In this document: in pieces, positions 55,004 through 58,240 of the stretch | Numbering within the stretch: position 1 is the first letter of the stretch | How the letters are laid out: every line of letters begins with the position of its first letter | Source of the DNA: Qipengyuania sp. | GTDB lineage: Bacteria; Pseudomonadota; Alphaproteobacteria; Sphingomonadales; Sphingomonadaceae | Reading direction: 5' to 3' | Assembly: GCA_019745075.1 (NCBI GenBank) | Contig: JAIETR010000012.1 | Span: 1 to 58,240 of the forward strand | DNA length: 58,240 nt | The notes under the pieces: model-generated | Told to the model about the DNA's origin: nothing | The model's database searches: none | The model's input: the letters and a program-made list of their open reading frames with translations, nothing else | Made by a program: the position numbers and the translations under genes

Positions 55004-55872
55004 CGGAAGCTTGTACGCAGGGCGTCGACACCGGATTCGTGGCGTTGGGCTATGCCAAGGTCGCCGTGCTCGGCGTCGTCCAGGGGATCACCGAACTGCT
55101 GCCGATCTCCTCGACGGCACATATGCGGATCGTACCTGCGTTGCTCGGTTGGCAAGATCCGGGCTCCGCCTTCTCCGCCGCCATGCAGCTCGCAGCGCTG
55201 GCCGCCGTCATCAGCTATTTTTGGGGCGACGTTAGCCAGTTGGCCACGAGCTCGCTCCGCGCCGTGGCGCATCGGGATTTCCGGGATCGCCACTTCCGCT
55301 TCGCCGTTTGGCTCGGTCTTGCGACGGTCCCGATCGGCGTGGCGGGCCTGTCTTTGTCGGCGGCGCTGAACGCCTGCGGTTCCCCGCTACGGACCCTCAC
55401 AATCATCGGCTGGGCCTGCATCGTCATGGCCATTCTTCTCGCGCTCGCGGAGATTTACGCCCGCCACAGACGAACACTCGAAAATGTGTCCCTCACCGAT
55501 GCAATGGTTGTGGGCGTCGCGCAGATTGGCGCTCTGATCCCGGGAGTGTCGCGCTCGGGCTCTACATTGACCGCTGCACTTGCGCTCGGCCTGAAACGGG
55601 AAGAGGCGGCGCGGTTCTCGTTCCTGCTTGGCCTGCCGGCGATCGCCCTGGCCGGCTTCAAGGAACTGTGGGAACTCTATAATGTCCACCTGTCTCTCGA
55701 CGGCTGGTCCATTCTTCTCGTAGGGCTCGTCGCCGCATCAGTATCGGCCTTCTTCGCGATCTGGGGGCTGATGCGCGTGCTTGAGCGCTTTTCGGCCTGG
55801 CCCTTCGTGATTTATCGAGGCGCGCTCGGCGTTTTTCTCATCTCGGCCGTTGCATTGGGCCGACTCACCTGA
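55000..55872 (+). CDS. uppP: Undecaprenyl-diphosphatase (BacA/UppP type), in metal operon
   Basis: 290 residues, eight or so TM helices. GVVQGITELLPISSTAHMRI (first motif) and LIPGVSRSGSTLTAAL (second) carry the Glu, Ser and Arg active-site residues of BacA-type UppP. It dephosphorylates undecaprenyl-PP and releases phosphate. In Cupriavidus Pb resistance a C55-PP phosphatase (PbrB) supplies periplasmic phosphate that traps Pb2+. Here it is coupled to the lipid kinase (ATGA overlap), so lipid phosphorylation and dephosphorylation are expressed together. Confidence 0.9.
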   Translation: MTEACTQGVDTGFVALGYAKVAVLGVVQGITELLPISSTAHMRIVPALLGWQDPGSAFSAAMQLAALAAVISYFWGDVSQLATSSLRAVAHRDFRDRHFRFAVWLGLATVPIGVAGLSLSAALNACGSPLRTLTIIGWACIVMAILLALAEIYARHRRTLENVSLTDAMVVGVAQIGALIPGVSRSGSTLTAALALGLKREEAARFSFLLGLPAIALAGFKELWELYNVHLSLDGWSILLVGLVAASVSAFFAIWGLMRVLERFSAWPFVIYRGALGVFLISAVALGRLT

Positions 55873-55923
55873 TTTGCGAACGTTGGAAATCTGCATGAGT
55901 GCGAAAGAGAAGGTTGAATCCGA

Positions 55924-56256
55924 ATGCATCTTTGGGCCTGGCGCTGCTCGTGGGGGATCTTCGACGTTTTTTTCGTGGGGGCGCTGAGCCGATCGGTTCA
56001 GCCACGATTATTTCGGCAGACGCAAACGCAGCAGCGCGACCGGGAACGCGCGGAGGCGCTACGCCTCGCTGGCGGCCCGAAGCCCTCGCTGAGGGACCGG
56101 GCCGTCGCCCTAGCCACTGAACGCGGCATGGTGCGAACCCGCGATCTAACGGACATCGGCGTCCCCCGGTGCTACTTGGCCCGTATGTGTGAAGAGGGCC
56201 TGCTCATAAAGGTCGGCTATGGCCTGTATCGCGCGGCCAGTCGCCAGGCAGCTTGA
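55924..56256 (+). CDS. AbiEi-type winged-helix protein, copy 2
   Basis: 110 codons. The last ~75 residues (from RAEALRLAGGPKPSLRDRAV) match copy 1 at 42447-42680 almost throughout: MVRTRDLTDIGVPRCYLARM and EEGLLIKVGYGLYR. The first ~35 residues are not conserved, contain a run of seven T, and may be non-coding, so the real start is uncertain and may lie about 56035. Nucleotide identity to copy 1 is lower than protein identity, so the pair is old. Confidence 0.6.
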   Translation: MHLWAWRCSWGIFDVFFVGALSRSVQPRLFRQTQTQQRDRERAEALRLAGGPKPSLRDRAVALATERGMVRTRDLTDIGVPRCYLARMCEEGLLIKVGYGLYRAASRQAA

Positions 56257-56363
56257 GGGTCGCTGGACGCGCGGCCAGTTCCAGTAAACCGTCCCGACGC
56301 CAAGGCAGCATTTTGATCCATTTCGGACTAAAATTTCTGCAAACGCGTCTCAATAGCATTCTC

Positions 56364-56393
56364 CTGCTGGGCTGACTACAGTCCTACCAGCAG
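56364..56393. promoter_or_regulatory. Inverted repeat upstream of the LysR gene
   Basis: CTGCTGG (56364-56370) and CCAGCAG (56387-56393) form a perfect 7-bp dyad with a 16-bp spacer, which holds TGACTACAG. It lies 124 bp before the LysR start and may be its operator. Otherwise 56257-56516 shows no gene. Confidence 0.35.
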
Positions 56394-56516
56394 TTCTGCC
56401 GACCCGAGTCGGTTGCGCTCCCGGACAGTCAAAATTCCGAAGCGCAATTCCCATATTGGTTGAGGCGGTTGCCGCTCGGCCGGGCACATAAATTCCGGGA
56501 GTGCCATGACAGGACG

Positions 56517-57464
56517 TTGCCGGAATCACAGGAGGAGTTCCGATCGCTGGAGGCACATATCGAACTGAGACACCTGCGCTATGTGGTCGCCGCTGCACAC
56601 TATGGCAGTTTTCGGCGGGCGGCTGAGGCGCTTGGGGTCAAGCAATCGACCCTGAGCCGCTGCATTTCGCAATTGGAAGAGCGTCTGGGCGTCGTGTTGT
56701 TCGAACGAACCAGCGGTGGCGTTCGGCCGACTACGGCTGGCATCGAGATATTGCGGACATCCCGGCATCTCGTCGAAACGGTCGATCATATGGCCGCGAC
56801 CGCCAAGGACATCGGCAGGGGCGAGGCCGGCCGCCTCACGGTCGGATTCTACACCTCGCTGTCGGCCGGGAACCTGCGGGCCAGCCTGATCGAGTATGCG
56901 TCGCGGTTCCCGAAGGTCGAAATCCAGACATATGAAGGCGCACGCGCATGCCTGTTCGCCGGCGTCGACGCTGGCCGGCTTGATGTCGCCATCGTGACGG
57001 GCGATCCGATCTCTCGCGGGGGGAAGGTCATGGGGCTCTGGAGCGAGCGCATCATGGTCGCGCTGCCCGAAGGTCATCGATTGGCCGGCAACAACATCGT
57101 CTATTGGACCGATCTGAAGGACGAGACCTTCCTTTTCAGCCAGCGTGATCCCGGGCCGGAGATCCAGGACATCTTGCTGGCGAAGCTTGCCGCGCCGGGC
57201 GAGCGGCCCAAGGTCATCAGTCACGATGTTAGCCGCGAGAACATCAAGAGCCTCGTGGGAGCGGGCTTCGGCGTCAGCCTGATGTGCGAAGCCTGCATAG
57301 GGGCCACCTACACGGGCGTCGTCTACCGCGAGGCGCGGGACGGCAATGGCCCGAGCCGGATCAATTACGCGGCCTATTGGCAGAGCGACAACGACAATCC
57401 GGTGCTGGCGGGTTTCATCAACCTGCTGCAAGAGCGCTATCCCTCCTTGCCCGCAGGCGACTGA
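56517..57464 (+). CDS. LysR-family regulator, near conjugation genes
   Basis: About 315 residues. The N-terminal helix-turn-helix (LRHLRYVVAAAHYGSFRRAA, GVKQSTLSRCISQLEERLG) and type-2 periplasmic-binding-like effector domain (GRLTVGFYTSLSAG, DVAIVTGDPI, VALPEGHRLA) are clear. The start is uncertain: TTG 56517 is chosen, a TTG at 56460 and a CTG close to MEAHIELRH-like residues are alternatives. Its 3' end overlaps the convergent DUF2274 gene by 28 bp. Regulators of this kind occur beside trbI in Tn4371-like integrative elements. Confidence 0.8.
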   Translation: MPESQEEFRSLEAHIELRHLRYVVAAAHYGSFRRAAEALGVKQSTLSRCISQLEERLGVVLFERTSGGVRPTTAGIEILRTSRHLVETVDHMAATAKDIGRGEAGRLTVGFYTSLSAGNLRASLIEYASRFPKVEIQTYEGARACLFAGVDAGRLDVAIVTGDPISRGGKVMGLWSERIMVALPEGHRLAGNNIVYWTDLKDETFLFSQRDPGPEIQDILLAKLAAPGERPKVISHDVSRENIKSLVGAGFGVSLMCEACIGATYTGVVYREARDGNGPSRINYAAYWQSDNDNPVLAGFINLLQERYPSLPAGD

Positions 57465-57679
57465 CGCGGCCGCCGCGCCTTCGCGAAGCCGCGATCGGTG
57501 GCCATGAAGCGCTCCACCATGGGGACGATCAGCTTGGCCGGGTCGCTTACTGGATGGCCGGTCTCGCGGGCCAGGATTTCCGCGTAAGCGACCAGGTCGC
57601 GATGAACGGTCGCCGGAAATTCGATCGCGAGCTTGACCGGCTTGTCGTCGGCAACGGCCCCGAGCTTCAGCTTCGCCAT
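57437..57679 (-). CDS. DUF2274 protein, conjugation-associated
   Basis: 80 residues: MAKLKLGAVADDKPVKLAIE, RDLVAYAEILARETGHPV and DPAKLIVPMVERFMATDRGF are the DUF2274 pattern. Such genes follow trbI in many trb clusters of integrative conjugative elements; no function is known. Start ATG 57679 lies 1 bp after the trbI stop, so it is coupled. Confidence rests on pattern and position. Confidence 0.82.
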   Translation of the reverse strand: MAKLKLGAVADDKPVKLAIEFPATVHRDLVAYAEILARETGHPVSDPAKLIVPMVERFMATDRGFAKARRPRQSPAGKEG

Positions 57680-57680
57680 G

Positions 57681-58240
57681 TCAGCCTCCGTAGGGTTCGA
57701 GTACGAGGTCGCGGGTGACGATGACGCGAACGGGGAACCCCGGGCGGATCGTCAAGGTCGGGGCAATGTTCAACTGGCGGCGAACGATCTGTTGACCGGC
57801 ATCGTTGATGGTGTCCTGCCCGCCGTTTCGGATCGCCTGGATCAGGCGGTCGTCGTCGTTGGTGGCGAGCTCTGCCCCAATGCTCAGCAGCGTGGACAAG
57901 CCCGCAGCCTTGGCGAGATCCCACCAGTGATAGTCGACGCCATCCTGGAGGCCGGCATAACCTTCGACATCAGCGCCAGGTTGACGCTCGAGCACGATCG
58001 AGCGGCCGTTCGGGAAGATCAGCCGGTTCCAGACCAGCAGCACGCGGCTTTGTCCGAACTGAACATTGTTGTCGTACTGGCCGATGATGCGCGTGCCTTG
58101 GGGTACAAGAAGGATGCGGCCCGTCGGGCTGTCATAGATGTTCTCCGTCACTTGCGCGGTGATCTGGCCCGGAAGATCGGACCGGATGCCGGTGATGAGC
58201 GCGGCCGAAATCACGGCGCCCGCCTGAAGGATGTTCGGCG
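57681..58240 (-). CDS. trbI: TrbI/VirB10-type conjugal transfer protein, N-terminus outside window
   Basis: C-terminal 186 codons: QAGAVISAALITGIRSDLPGQ, QVTENIYDSPTGRILLVPQG and RIIGQYDNNVQFGQSRVLLV are the TrbI/VirB10 beta-barrel core, which spans the periplasm and outer membrane in type IV secretion. The frame is open to the window edge, so the gene continues rightwards. It identifies the region as part of a conjugative or integrative element. Confidence 0.93.
   Translation of the reverse strand, partial: PNILQAGAVISAALITGIRSDLPGQITAQVTENIYDSPTGRILLVPQGTRIIGQYDNNVQFGQSRVLLVWNRLIFPNGRSIVLERQPGADVEGYAGLQDGVDYHWWDLAKAAGLSTLLSIGAELATNDDDRLIQAIRNGGQDTINDAGQQIVRRQLNIAPTLTIRPGFPVRVIVTRDLVLEPYGG

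Overview
The window is high-GC alphaproteobacterial DNA, most likely from a member of the Sphingomonadales. The basis is gene content and order: a DivL-type kinase run together with tsaE, amgK, murU, addB, addA and trxA; argJ next to secA; several TonB receptors; many 4-bp ATGA/GTGA start-stop overlaps. This placement is inferred from the sequence and was not checked against any database.

Layout. 1-0.7 kb: three small Flp/Fap-type pilin genes on the minus strand. 0.8-5 kb: a MutT-type Nudix gene, tRNA-Arg(ACG), then a heme-type TonB receptor and a periplasmic CbiX-like protein. The last two lie between two imperfect direct copies of the tRNA 3' end and its flank. 5.2-17.6 kb: a histidine-utilisation (hut) locus. 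It holds regulator hutC, minus-strand hutF and the coupled operon hutI-hutH-hutG-hutU-hutD, plus a divergent siderophore-type TonB receptor/PepSY/DUF3088 operon. Two near-identical 14-bp palindromes, one before the receptor and one between hutF and hutI, suggest HutC controls both arms. 17.8-24.4 kb: chromosomal genes (PilZ, zincin-like protein, hemerythrin, phospholipase D-like protein, folE, peroxiredoxin, ahcY). 24.4-35.7 kb: a tightly overlapping operon for a DivL-like kinase with Tyr at the phospho-acceptor site, TsaE, AmgK, MurU and AddB/AddA, followed by trxA. 35.8-42.4 kb: inositol-phosphatase-like gene, a lone vapD with an elaborate dyad, argJ, secA and a TSUP permease.

42.4-58.2 kb is accessory DNA. 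It is bracketed by two paralogous AbiEi-type winged-helix genes and ends in conjugation genes (trbI, DUF2274, a LysR regulator), so it probably lies on an integrative conjugative element or plasmid-derived island. Its core is a heavy-metal locus: a CadR/PbrR/ZntR-type MerR regulator and four MerR-type promoters, each with an exact 19-bp spacer around a CTGTAG-N3-CTACAG dyad. These promoters precede (i) a methyltransferase, (ii) a PaaK-like adenylate-forming ligase followed by a broken CYP152-type P450, (iii) a small membrane protein/Ca2+-antiporter-family exchanger/MAPEG operon, and (iv) a P1B-2 ATPase with four unusual CxxE metal-binding repeats, followed by lspA, a zinc-ribbon protein, a diacylglycerol-kinase-like lipid kinase and uppP.

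The ATPase + lspA + undecaprenyl-diphosphatase set recalls Pb resistance (pbr) loci. The lipid kinase, ligase, MAPEG protein and exchanger look like an extended, envelope-directed metal-response regulon. I consider this the best candidate in the window for an undescribed system.
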